DNA from: Candidatus Competibacteraceae bacterium
GTDB taxonomy: Bacteria > Pseudomonadota > Gammaproteobacteria > Competibacterales > Competibacteraceae
Direction of reading: 5' to 3'
Assembly (NCBI GenBank): GCA_003989085.1
Contig: RXIV01000002.1
Span: 334,771-398,770, forward strand
Length of the DNA: 64,000 nucleotides
Shown: piece after piece, positions 9,060 to 17,546 of the stretch
How positions within the stretch are numbered: the first letter of the stretch is position 1
How the letters are laid out: every line of letters starts with the position of its first letter
Notes under the pieces: generated by a model
The model's database searches: none
Told to the model about the DNA's origin: nothing
Seen by the model: only the letters and a program-made list of their open reading frames with translations
Position numbers and translations under genes: made by a program

Positions 9060-10303
9060 TAGCGTACCTCCCGGCTACGACTGAGATCGCGCAGGCGGGT
9101 CGCAGCCGCGCTGCCATCAACTGACGGCGTTGAACCGGACGGCAAGGCTTCGGGCAACGGCGTTGCCGCCGCACTGCCCGCAGCCGGCGCTTCGCTGGGT
9201 TTGAGCAGTCGATCCAGCGGTAAATACAGCAAATTATTGGTTCCTTTCACATCCACCAGCACCTTGCTCGTCCGTGATAACACCGATTCCATCGTTTCCA
9301 GATAGAGCCGTTCACGAGTCACTTCCGGTGCTTTTTGATAGGCCATCAGTAACTGGTTGAAACGGCTGGCTTCGCCTTGGGCCTGCGCAATAACTTGCTC
9401 CTTGTAGGCCGATGCTTCTTGCAATCGCCGCGCCGCCTGACCGCGCGCCCGAGGAATGACCTCATTGGAATAGGCCTCCGCTTCATTCTTGAGCCGCTGC
9501 TCGTCTTCGCGGGCCTTGATCGCGTCGGCGAAAGCGTCCTGTACTTCTTCTGGTGGCTGGGCGTCCTGCAACACCACGGTAATGATCTGCACCCCGGCTC
9601 CATACTGATCGAGAATGTGCTGACTGAGCTTTTGAATATCGTTGACAATTGCGCTGCGGCCTTCAGTCAGCACGAAATCCATGGTGCTTTTACCGATGGT
9701 TTCGCGGGTGGCGCTTTCCACCACCTGCACCAGCACGCTTTCCGGGTCCAGTACATTGAATAGATAGGCGGGGGGGTCGTTAATCTGGTATTGCACCGCC
9801 AACCGCATATCCACGATGTTCTCGTCCTGAGTCAGCATCAGCGCCTCTTTGGGCACTGAACGGATCGCGGGCTGCCGGGCGCCGCTGCTGCCGGAGCGGT
9901 AGCCGATCTCGCGGAACCGGCGCTGTTCCTGATTGACGATTTCGACCCGGTCAATCGGGAACAGGCGCAGATGCGGCCCCGGCATGGTGGTGTCCAGATA
10001 GCGTCCAAATCGCAACACGACGCCGCGTTCGCCTTCATTAACGATGTAGATGCTGGCAATCAGCCAGCCGATCACGGCGATGATCCCGACGATCAGCCCG
10101 ATCCCGGTGATCCCGGAACCCGAGACACCGCCACTGTTATTACCACTATTATTATTGTTGCCGCCACTTCGCCGATTGCCCAGCAACGCGCTGAACTTGT
10201 CCGATAGTTTGCGGATTACCTCGTCCAGATCGGGCGGTCCTTGATCGCGTCCGCCGTTATTCCAAGGATCGCGGTTGCCGCCTCCCGGTTCATTCCAGGC
10301 CAT
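9059..10303 (-). CDS. hflK: HflK, SPFH/band-7 modulator of FtsH protease
   Basis: The 414-residue partner of HflC. It begins with the typical MAWNEPGGGNRDPWNNGG, then a Gly/Asn-rich linker, a single membrane segment (about residues 85-105) and the SPFH domain. A coiled helical region (EAEAYSNEVIPRARGQAARRL) and a Pro/Ala-rich tail follow. ATG 10303 is chosen because HflK proteins start here; an ATG nine codons upstream adds unrelated residues. The Asn-rich linker is encoded by a triplet-like stretch (10135-10160) that could vary in length between strains. Confidence 0.95.
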   Translation of the reverse strand: MAWNEPGGGNRDPWNNGGRDQGPPDLDEVIRKLSDKFSALLGNRRSGGNNNNSGNNSGGVSGSGITGIGLIVGIIAVIGWLIASIYIVNEGERGVVLRFGRYLDTTMPGPHLRLFPIDRVEIVNQEQRRFREIGYRSGSSGARQPAIRSVPKEALMLTQDENIVDMRLAVQYQINDPPAYLFNVLDPESVLVQVVESATRETIGKSTMDFVLTEGRSAIVNDIQKLSQHILDQYGAGVQIITVVLQDAQPPEEVQDAFADAIKAREDEQRLKNEAEAYSNEVIPRARGQAARRLQEASAYKEQVIAQAQGEASRFNQLLMAYQKAPEVTRERLYLETMESVLSRTSKVLVDVKGTNNLLYLPLDRLLKPSEAPAAGSAAATPLPEALPSGSTPSVDGSAAATRLRDLSRSREVR

Positions 10304-10333
10304 TTCACACCCCAACATTAGTCTTGGCACTGC

Positions 10334-11635
10334 TTATACCGCCGGGCTTGCAAAACCCGAACGCACCCATTCCGCCCGCAGGCCTTCCTTGCGGCGCAGC
10401 AAATCCAAATTGCCGAATGAAGTGCGGACTTCAATCAGCCACTCACCCGATGGTTCATGTTGCTCGGTCACTACCGCGCCCAAACTGAACAGCCGGGAGC
10501 GCAGCCGCGCCGCCGCCGCCGGTAGGCACAGCCAACCATGTGCCGCCGCGCCGCGCAGTCGTTCGGTCAGCGCGATCATCAGCCCGTCGATTCCAGCGCC
10601 AGTCGTCGCTGACAGCCACACCGCCCGCGCCTGACCTTCAGCATCTCGCTCCAGTCGGGGCAGGTCGCCAGTCAGATCAATCTTGTTGAATACTTGCAGG
10701 CGCGGAATCTCTGCCGCGCCGATCTCGGCCAGAACCGTTTCAACCTGAGCGATGACCGCTTCCGGGTCAGGATGACTGGCGTCGATAATATGCAGCAACA
10801 GCCGTGCCTCACAGGTTTCCCGCAGTGTAGCCCGGAACGCCGCCACCAGTTCGTGTGGTAGGCGACTGATGAAGCCCACGGTATCGGCCAGCGCCACCGG
10901 TTCCGCGCCGGGCAAATCTAGCCGCCGCACGGTTGGGTCTAGGGTAGCGAACAATTGATCCGCAGCGTAAACATCGGCTTGGGTCAGCGCATTAAATAAG
11001 GTGGATTTCCCGGCATTGGTGTAGCCGACCACCGATACCGTCGGCAAATCCGCCTTGCGTCGCGCCCGCCGACCCTGCTCGCGTTGCCGATCCACTCGAT
11101 CCAGCCGCAGTCGGATTTGTCGGATACGGTCGGCCAGTAGGCGCCGGTCAGTTTCCAGTTGGGTTTCGCCGGGACCACGCAGACCGATGCCGCCACGCTG
11201 CCGCTCCAAGTGAGTCCAGCCGCGCACCAGTCGGGTGGATAAATGCCGTAGCTGCGCCAGCTCTACTTGCAGCTTGCCCTCGAAACTGCGCGCTCGCTGG
11301 GCGAAGATGTCGAGAATCAAACCGGTGCGGCTGATGACCCGGCATTGCAGGAAGGCTTCCAGATTGCGTTCCTGACTGGGCGACAGGGCATGGTCGAAGA
11401 TCACCAGTTCCGCTTCGCCTTGCTGGGCGGCCTCACGGATTTCCGCCGCCTTGCCGCTGCCGGCGAACAGGCGCGGATCAGGTGTGGAACGACGACCGGT
11501 GATCAAGGCGACGCACTCAGCGCCTGCCGCCACCGCCAGTTCACGGAATTCAGCGGATTCTTGGGGGTCTTCGCTGCCGTCCAGGATCAGGCGCACCAAG
11601 ACAGCGCGTTCACCGCTACGCGGACGCTCGAACAA
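10334..11635 (-). CDS. hflX: Ribosome-associated GTPase HflX
   Basis: HflX is a translational GTPase that splits stalled or stress-damaged 70S ribosomes. The 433-residue product has the N-terminal HflX domain (RRSTPDPRLFAGSGKAAEI), a helical linker with the conserved GGIGLRGPGETQLE, and the G domain. That domain shows G1 GYTNAGKST, G3 DTVGFI and G4 NKID. A C-terminal domain follows. It lies between hfq (29-bp gap) and hflK (30-bp gap), as in most gammaproteobacteria, and is probably cotranscribed with them. Confidence 0.95.
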   Translation of the reverse strand: MFERPRSGERAVLVRLILDGSEDPQESAEFRELAVAAGAECVALITGRRSTPDPRLFAGSGKAAEIREAAQQGEAELVIFDHALSPSQERNLEAFLQCRVISRTGLILDIFAQRARSFEGKLQVELAQLRHLSTRLVRGWTHLERQRGGIGLRGPGETQLETDRRLLADRIRQIRLRLDRVDRQREQGRRARRKADLPTVSVVGYTNAGKSTLFNALTQADVYAADQLFATLDPTVRRLDLPGAEPVALADTVGFISRLPHELVAAFRATLRETCEARLLLHIIDASHPDPEAVIAQVETVLAEIGAAEIPRLQVFNKIDLTGDLPRLERDAEGQARAVWLSATTGAGIDGLMIALTERLRGAAAHGWLCLPAAAARLRSRLFSLGAVVTEQHEPSGEWLIEVRTSFGNLDLLRRKEGLRAEWVRSGFASPAV

Positions 11636-11664
11636 ATCACCTCCTGTACGCCGGCATGAACCGG

Positions 11665-11913
11665 TCAGGACGGATCGCCGTCGTCGTCATCAGTCGCCAG
11701 ATTCAACCGCACATTGCGGACCGGCACGACGGTGGAAATGGCGTGCTTGTAGATCATCTGGCTGACGCTGTTCTTGAGCAGGACGACGAATTGATCGAAG
11801 GACTCGATCTGACCCTGCAATTTAATGCCGTTCACCAGATACACCGAGACCGGAATCCGCTCCTTGCGCAAGGCGTTGAGAAACGGTTCCTGGAGAGAAT
11901 GACCTTTAGCCAT
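11665..11913 (-). CDS. hfq: RNA chaperone Hfq
   Basis: The 82-residue Sm-like protein forms hexamers that anneal small RNAs to mRNAs. [20 protein letters not shown] gives the N-terminal helix, [19 protein letters not shown] the Sm1 motif and [10 protein letters not shown] the Sm2 motif with the conserved Tyr-Lys-His of the proximal U-binding site. The C-terminal tail ([12 protein letters not shown]) is short and acidic, unlike the long E. coli tail. A leader of more than 500 bp separates it from miaA, so hfq probably has its own promoter. Confidence 0.97.
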   Translation of the reverse strand: MAKGHSLQEPFLNALRKERIPVSVYLVNGIKLQGQIESFDQFVVLLKNSVSQMIYKHAISTVVPVRNVRLNLATDDDDGDPS

Positions 11914-12458
11914 GGCGACGCTCCCTTGTTGTTATGGGCCAGAGAGATACGGAAAAATCTGGGATCAAAATGAAACACAAAAAATTCAAGAGGTTTTAAC
12001 CTAAAAAGCAGAGCAGCGTCTTGCAGAATGCGTGCCTACTATCCGGGACCCTCCGCTGAACGGTCGGATCATCACGTTCCCATGATGTGTTGTCCACGGA
12101 ATTGCGAATTGACGCCCTCCCCGCTCTTTGGGCCGGGGATTCCTGATTTCGCAATCAGGGGCTTCTGCTTCAAAGAAGATTGTCCAGAGGAGTTAGGCTT
12201 GATTTTCGCCGATTCAATTCCCCAAAACGGGAAGTTTTACGCAACTCACGCCGCAGTCAGAAACTCTCCCAGGCCTTATATCCTCTCCACAGACTTCATA
12301 TTCCGCTCGCCCGGCGGTGGGTCAGAGGAGACGAGATGCTACCTAAAAACATGATGCTTAAACAGTCCCCACAAGGGGACTGTTGCGCTATCCGCATTCT
12401 CTCACCAGCTTGAAAGCTGGAGTCTCTCGCGGAGAATCCTGACAAAACAGGGATAATA
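11914..12458. mobile_element. hfq-miaA spacer with IS200/IS605-like palindromic remnant
   Basis: This 545-bp stretch replaces what is normally a short gap. Near 12112-12145 the sequence has CCCTCCCCG and CGGGGATTCC flanking a short loop, a pattern typical of the terminal hairpins of IS200/IS605 or IS1341-like elements. Further right are a perfect 10-bp stem with a 4-nt loop at 12361-12384 and a 6-bp stem CCAGCT/AGCTGG at 12405-12420. No TnpA or TnpB coding is recognisable in any frame. It looks like a non-autonomous palindrome-associated element or a relic. The hfq promoter must also lie within it. Confidence 0.45.
12361..12384. repeat. Perfect 10-bp stem-loop in hfq-miaA spacer
   Basis: AACAGTCCCC and GGGGACTGTT flank the loop ACAA. 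There is no T-run on either side, so it is not a simple intrinsic terminator. It is one of three palindromes clustered in the spacer. Confidence 0.7.
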
Positions 12459-13424
12459 CTAGCACAGGCGTTCCAGCGTTTTCGGAAAAAACCGGTGTTC
12501 ATGCAGGCAGGCGATGCTGCGCTCCAGTAGCCGATCATCCAGGCTATCCAGCCGGAGCGCCTCGGATTCGGCTCGCAACCAGGTCAATTGGCGCTTGGCG
12601 AACTGGCGGGTGGCGATGATGGTGCGTTCGATCATTGCGGTGTCAGTCAGTTTGCCGTCCAGATACGCCCAGACCTGCCGGTAGCCAACCGCCCGTAGCG
12701 CGGGCAAGTCCGGGTGCAAATCACCCCGCGCCCGCAGTTTTTCGACTTCGGCGATCAAACCTTGATCCAACATGGCCCGGAACCGTTCTTCAATACGTTC
12801 ATGCAGCACCCGCCGATCCGCTGGAGCAACAATCAATTTAACGATCCGGAATGGCAAGGCTGCGTTATGCGGCCCAGCGCAAAGTTCCGTCAAGGATCGT
12901 CCAGCCAGTTCGCAAACCTCCAGCGCCCGTTGAATCCGTTGCGGGTCATGAGGATGAATCCGCGCCGCCGCCACGGGATCCTGTTGCGCCAGCCGGGCAT
13001 GCAATGCGAGGCTACCCTGTTCAGCAAATTCTACCGCCAGGCGGGCGCGAAGGACCGGATCGGCAGGTGGCAAGTCGGCCAGACCCCGCTCCAGTGCGCG
13101 AAAATAGAGCAAGGTTCCGCCGACCAGCAATGGAACCTGGCCGGCGGCCTGTATGGCGGCAATCTCGCGCAAGGCATCCTTGCGGAACTGACCTGCGGAA
13201 TAAGCTTCGGCGGGGTCGAGCAGATCGATCAGCCGGTGTGGGGCGATCTGCAAGGTTGCGGCATCTGGCTTGGCCGCGCCAATGTCCATGCCCCGGTAGA
13301 CCAACGCCGAATCGACGCTGATGATCGCGAACGGCAACCGTTTGACCAGTTCCACTGCCAACGCGGTTTTGCCGGAGGCGGTTGGCCCCATCAGAAATAA
13401 GACGGGCGGGCGGGGATCGGGCAT
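12459..13424 (-). CDS. miaA: tRNA dimethylallyltransferase
   Basis: MiaA transfers a dimethylallyl group to N6 of A37 in tRNAs that read UNN codons. The 321-residue product has the P-loop FLMGPTASGKTALAVELVKR at about 10-29. ISVDSALVYRGMDIGAAKP with the catalytic Asp follows, then the DPQRIQRALEV block. The length matches the family. It starts 13 bp after mutL, so mutL-miaA form one unit here. Unlike the usual order, the downstream neighbour hfq is separated by a 545-bp spacer. Confidence 0.95.
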   Translation of the reverse strand: MPDPRPPVLFLMGPTASGKTALAVELVKRLPFAIISVDSALVYRGMDIGAAKPDAATLQIAPHRLIDLLDPAEAYSAGQFRKDALREIAAIQAAGQVPLLVGGTLLYFRALERGLADLPPADPVLRARLAVEFAEQGSLALHARLAQQDPVAAARIHPHDPQRIQRALEVCELAGRSLTELCAGPHNAALPFRIVKLIVAPADRRVLHERIEERFRAMLDQGLIAEVEKLRARGDLHPDLPALRAVGYRQVWAYLDGKLTDTAMIERTIIATRQFAKRQLTWLRAESEALRLDSLDDRLLERSIACLHEHRFFPKTLERLC

Positions 13425-13437
13425 TGGCGGAAATCAG

Positions 13438-15231
13438 TCAGCGCCCACGCCGGAACAGCCGATCCAGTTCTTCGAGGGTCAGTTGCGCCCAGGTCGGGCG
13501 ACCGTGGTTACACTGGCCGCTGTGATCGCTGTGTTCCATATCCCGCAACAAGGCATTCATTTCCAACAGATTCAGCCGCCGGTTGGCCCGCACCGCGCTA
13601 TGACAAGCCAGATTGCCCAGCATATTCAGCAGGGTGGTTGCGGAACGGTCACTGGTCTGCTGCATCGCCAGATCAGCCAGCAGGTCGCGCACCAGACCGG
13701 TAATGTCCGCATCGGCCAGCAGCGCCGGGACTTGCCGCACTACAAGCGTTTCTGGCCCCAGCAATGCGATTTCAAATCCGGCCTGACTGAATAATTCACC
13801 CTGTTCTTCCACCTGTCGCCGCTCCGCCAGATTGATCGTCAGCGTGATGGGAATCAGCAACATTTGGGTTTTCAGGCTGCCGCCTTCGGCCAAAGCGGCT
13901 TTCAGGCGTTCATACAAAATACGCTCATGGGCGGCGTGCATATCCACCACCACCAGCCCAGCCTGGTTTTCCGCCAGCACATAGCAGCCGTGCAACTGGC
14001 CAAGCGCGTAGCCGAGCGGTGGCGGTTCGGGAGCGGTTGCCGCAAGGGTAGGGGCAACGCTGGATTCAGCAGGTGTTGCTTCATGCAGTTGGCTGTAAGC
14101 CGCCATCCGCTCCTGCACCCCGTGCAGCGGCAGACCGGATGGGTGAGGGCTGGGTTTAGGGCTAAACCGGTTGATCAATCGACCATGCTCACTCGCCTGT
14201 ATCAAGGGCGGCGGCGTTGTGCCGGGCCGCAGGTTCGCCAGCGCAGTCTGGATCGTGCCGCGGATGAATTCATGGATGGCCGATGATTCTCGGAACCGTA
14301 CTTCCTGTTTGGTCGGATGGGCGTTGACATCGAGGACAGTGGGGTCAAGCTCCAGATACAGCACTGCGGCAGGATGCCGGTCCCGGTACAACACATCCTG
14401 ATAAGCCTGGCGCAGCGCATGGCTGATCACTCGGTCGCGCACAGGCCGGCCATTGACGAAGAAGGTTTGCAAATCAGCCTGAGCGCGGGAGGCTTCCGGT
14501 AGGCCGATCCAGCCCCACAAGCGTCGCCCGGCTTCCAGACAGTCAATGAACACACTGGCGGCGATGAATTCCGTTCCGCACAGCTCCGCGACCCGCTGCT
14601 CCTGGGCTGCCGGATCAGGCGCCGGTTCCAGATTCAATGCTACACGCTGGTGGTGCCACAGACTGAAGCCGACTGTGAACCGGCTCAACGCTAGCCTGCG
14701 GACGCACTCTTCGATATGGCCGAACTCGGTGCGCTCACTGCGGAGAAACTTGCGGCGGGCGGGTACGTTGAAGAACAGATCGCGGACTTCAACCGTCGCG
14801 CCGACCGGATGCGGCGCTGGCGCGGGTGGGTCAAGGGCATCACCGCCATCGCCGCCAACTCGCCAGCCGTTTTCCTGCCTAGCGACTCGGGAAGTCAGGG
14901 TCAGGCGGGAGACTGAGGCGATGCTGGGTAGCGCTTCACCACGAAAGCCAAGGCTGGCGACCTGTTGGAGATCGTCGAAACTGGCAATTTTGCTGGTGGC
15001 GTGGCGGGCCAGCGCCAGGGCTAGATCATCAGGTGGGATGCCAGAGCCGTTATCGCGCACCCGGATCAGTCGAACACCCGCTTGCTCGACTTCAACAACA
15101 ATGCGGGTCGCCCCGGCGTCGAGGCTGTTTTCCAGCAGTTCCTTGACGACAGAGGCCGGACGTTCAACCACTTCGCCGGCAGCGATCTGGCTGATCAGTT
15201 GCGGCGGCAAGCGCAGAATGCGGGGAATCAA
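13438..15231 (-). CDS. mutL: DNA mismatch repair protein MutL
   Basis: MutL links MutS mismatch recognition to strand excision. The 597-residue product has the GHKL ATPase at the N terminus (IAAGEVVERPASVVKELLEN, DNGSGIP, HATSKI, GFRGEAL). A Pro-rich linker follows at about 340-400, then a dimerisation domain. The C terminus contains DMHAAHERILYE, CHSAVRA and CNHGRPT. These resemble the endonuclease motifs of MutL proteins from MutH-less bacteria, although the usual Gln of DQHA is Met here. The C-terminal GQCNHGRPTW is intact. The start is chosen at MIPRILRLPPQLIS. Confidence 0.96.
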   Translation of the reverse strand: MIPRILRLPPQLISQIAAGEVVERPASVVKELLENSLDAGATRIVVEVEQAGVRLIRVRDNGSGIPPDDLALALARHATSKIASFDDLQQVASLGFRGEALPSIASVSRLTLTSRVARQENGWRVGGDGGDALDPPAPAPHPVGATVEVRDLFFNVPARRKFLRSERTEFGHIEECVRRLALSRFTVGFSLWHHQRVALNLEPAPDPAAQEQRVAELCGTEFIAASVFIDCLEAGRRLWGWIGLPEASRAQADLQTFFVNGRPVRDRVISHALRQAYQDVLYRDRHPAAVLYLELDPTVLDVNAHPTKQEVRFRESSAIHEFIRGTIQTALANLRPGTTPPPLIQASEHGRLINRFSPKPSPHPSGLPLHGVQERMAAYSQLHEATPAESSVAPTLAATAPEPPPLGYALGQLHGCYVLAENQAGLVVVDMHAAHERILYERLKAALAEGGSLKTQMLLIPITLTINLAERRQVEEQGELFSQAGFEIALLGPETLVVRQVPALLADADITGLVRDLLADLAMQQTSDRSATTLLNMLGNLACHSAVRANRRLNLLEMNALLRDMEHSDHSGQCNHGRPTWAQLTLEELDRLFRRGR

Positions 15232-15272
15232 GGGCAGTTAAGAATGGAACGGTTAACGATTAGTGGTTAGCT

Positions 15273-15299
15273 CCCCTCGCCCGTTTGGTGGGCGAGGGG
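15273..15299. repeat. REP-like hairpin between bamC and mutL
   Basis: CCCCTCGCCC and GGGCGAGGGG form a perfect 10-bp stem with a 7-nt loop. No U-tract follows in the bamC direction. In inverse orientation the sequence resembles the hairpin at 23024-23046 (shared AGCCCCTC and GAGGGG...AGC), so both may belong to one dispersed repeat family. It may stabilise the 3' end of the bamC transcript. Confidence 0.55.
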
Positions 15300-15321
15300 C
15301 TGGTGGGCAAGGATGGAATAG

Positions 15322-16506
15322 TTACTTGATGGTCTGTTGCAGCACATCCAACACCTGCTTGGCGCCGGCGGAGTCGTCCGGTTGATCGCTGTTGTTGCGA
15401 ACTACGACTGTTGTTTGCTGGCCTTGACCGGCCAGCCGCACCCGATAACGGGTTCCCGGCGGCGGTGCTTCCGGTTTGCTGCGCCAGAACGCCAGCTTGG
15501 AGAACCAGCTTTCGTCACCCGATTTCTGATTTTCCAGTTCTGGGTCGCGGTACTCGACGACATACAAACCCTGGCTGCGATTCTGTTCTTCCACCGCGTA
15601 GTTACTGCCATCCAGCGCCAGCCCGACCAGTCGCCAGGCGCGAGAATAGTCTTCGTTGACGATTAACCGGCTTTCGCCGCCTTCCTGAACCAGCCGCACC
15701 CGTGGCCCGGTGGTTGTCGCCGCTCTGGCCTGCTGCGCCTCAGCCCGTTTTTCGGACGCTCCCAGATAAACGGTGAGCCGATTGAGCATTTCGGCTTCCA
15801 GTTCCGGGTTGGAGGGGCGGCGCTGCCAGATATAGGCGTTGCTGGAACTGGCCGTTGTGCCGCCGACCGCTACTTCCTCAACCCCGTAATGAGTCACATA
15901 AATTTCAGTGCTTTTACCATCGGCGGTCCGCTCCAGTCGGGTGCGGAACTTGTCGCGGGTTGGAGCCGAATACAGGATGTCGGCATATTTCTTCAGAATG
16001 CTGCGCAGGCCATCTTCAGGAATGTCCGCCCGGTTCTCCACCCAGTCGGTTTCCATGATGCCGATCGTTGGATCGTCGCGCTTCAGGTTGAAACCGGTGC
16101 TGAGCCAGAACTCGCGGGTTTTAGGCCAGACTTGGTCCGCCGGCGCGGTAACGACCAGCCAACGCTGGTTGCCATCCTGTTGCACGGTGATGCCCGGTTG
16201 CGCGGGCAACACGGTTTCCGCTTTCTTGGCTTGCGGCTGCGTCCCGCTGCGTTCCTTGGCGTAAGCCGACAGCTTGGCGGAACCTGTCGGATTGATCTCT
16301 GGCACCACCAGGGTGTCGTCAATGGTGGTTGAGGTCAGGTCAGGAGGAATTTCCAGTGGTTGCGCGACTGTGCTCTGCCGGTAATCAGGCCGCCGGTCCG
16401 GCAGCAGTGCGTCAAAGCTTTTGGAGCAGCCCGCCAGAGCCGTTAACACGGCAATGGACAGCGCGGCCAGGCGCCGCCGGGGGAACGAAGAATGCCGAAT
16501 TATCAT
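15322..16506 (-). CDS. bamC: Outer-membrane assembly lipoprotein BamC (NlpB)
   Basis: BamC is an accessory lipoprotein of the BAM complex that inserts beta-barrel proteins. The 394-residue product has a signal peptide ending in the lipobox LAGC with Cys27. A disordered N-terminal segment with PDYRQS and LEIPPDLT, typical of the BamD-binding part, follows. Two helix-grip domains come next, near 110-220 and 280-390. It starts 4 bp after dapA, the usual dapA-bamC operon. Family sequence is weakly conserved, so the call leans on the lipobox, the PPDL segment and synteny. Confidence 0.9.
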   Translation of the reverse strand: MIIRHSSFPRRRLAALSIAVLTALAGCSKSFDALLPDRRPDYRQSTVAQPLEIPPDLTSTTIDDTLVVPEINPTGSAKLSAYAKERSGTQPQAKKAETVLPAQPGITVQQDGNQRWLVVTAPADQVWPKTREFWLSTGFNLKRDDPTIGIMETDWVENRADIPEDGLRSILKKYADILYSAPTRDKFRTRLERTADGKSTEIYVTHYGVEEVAVGGTTASSSNAYIWQRRPSNPELEAEMLNRLTVYLGASEKRAEAQQARAATTTGPRVRLVQEGGESRLIVNEDYSRAWRLVGLALDGSNYAVEEQNRSQGLYVVEYRDPELENQKSGDESWFSKLAFWRSKPEAPPPGTRYRVRLAGQGQQTTVVVRNNSDQPDDSAGAKQVLDVLQQTIK

Positions 16507-16510
16507 GGTT

Positions 16511-17383
16511 TCAGATCACTCCGGCCTGCTGCATCGCCGCCCGCACCGCTGGTTGGAATGGTTCCGACAGGGGCATGAGCGGTAGACGGATTCCCGGCGG
16601 CATCAGGCCGAGCTGATGAACCGCCCATTTTACCGGGATCGGGTTGGATTCGAGAAACAGCGCCTGGTGCAGCCCCGTCAGCTGGGCATTGATCGCGTTG
16701 GTTTTCGCGCGGTCGCCGGCCAGTGCGGCCATGCTCATTTCGTGCATCAGCTGCGGCGCGACGTTGGCGGTTACCGAGATCACGCCCTTGGCTCCGCTGA
16801 GCATCGCCTCGGCGGCGATGCCGTCATCACCGCTATAGACATCGAGCCGATCGCCACAGCGCCGCAGGAGCTCCTGAATCCGCTCCAAGGTGCTAGCTTC
16901 CTTGATGCCGATGATGTTAGGCACATCGGCCAGCCGTTCGACGGTTTCCGGCTTCAGGTCGCAGGCGGTGCGACCCGGCACATTATAAAGAATCTGCGGA
17001 ATGGGCGCCGTGTCGGCGATCAGCTTGTAATGTCGATACAAGCCTTCCTGGGTCGGCTTGTTGTAGTAGGGCGTCACCAGCAGACAGGCGTCAGCCCCCG
17101 CCGCCATCGCTCGCTGGGTCAGATGCAGCGCCTCGGCCGTGGAGTTGGCGCCGGTGCCAGCGATGACGGGAATCCGGTCCTTGACCAATTCGACTACTTT
17201 GCGAATCACCGTAATGTGTTCTTCAAAGTCCAGCGTGGGTGATTCGCCGGTGGTGCCAACCGCAATAATGGCGTCAGTGCCATTCTCGACATGAAATTCC
17301 ACCAACCGCGCCAACGCCTCGAAATCCAGTGCGCCATCCGCCTTCATCGGCGTCACGACCGCCACCATGCTGCCACGAAACAT
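16511..17383 (-). CDS. dapA: 4-hydroxy-tetrahydrodipicolinate synthase
   Basis: DapA condenses pyruvate with aspartate semialdehyde, the first step towards lysine and meso-diaminopimelate. The 290-residue product shows MVAVVTPMKADGALDFEAL at the start, GTTGESPTL near 43-51 and Tyr in LYNVPGRTACD. The Schiff-base Lys sits in IGIKEAST near 160. The length is that of the family. The downstream bamC is probably cotranscribed. Confidence 0.97.
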   Translation of the reverse strand: MFRGSMVAVVTPMKADGALDFEALARLVEFHVENGTDAIIAVGTTGESPTLDFEEHITVIRKVVELVKDRIPVIAGTGANSTAEALHLTQRAMAAGADACLLVTPYYNKPTQEGLYRHYKLIADTAPIPQILYNVPGRTACDLKPETVERLADVPNIIGIKEASTLERIQELLRRCGDRLDVYSGDDGIAAEAMLSGAKGVISVTANVAPQLMHEMSMAALAGDRAKTNAINAQLTGLHQALFLESNPIPVKWAVHQLGLMPPGIRLPLMPLSEPFQPAVRAAMQQAGVI

Positions 17384-17546
17384 AATTTGCTGCTCCCGGT
17401 TACCCCGCCAATCGCCGCATGGTACGAATACCGGCGGAGGTTGACAAGCGCCGCCCGATGCAGATCAGGGTAAAGCGGGATGGCAGGAATCAGTCAGTTG
17501 AGCGTTTGACGGATCAGGGCGGCCGTGCCGGGATAAGCGGGAAGAT

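Noticed and set aside
12028..12354. 108-codon plus-strand frame in the hfq-miaA spacer
   Set aside because: It crosses the palindromes of the IS-like remnant and shows no protein-like pattern or ribosome binding site.
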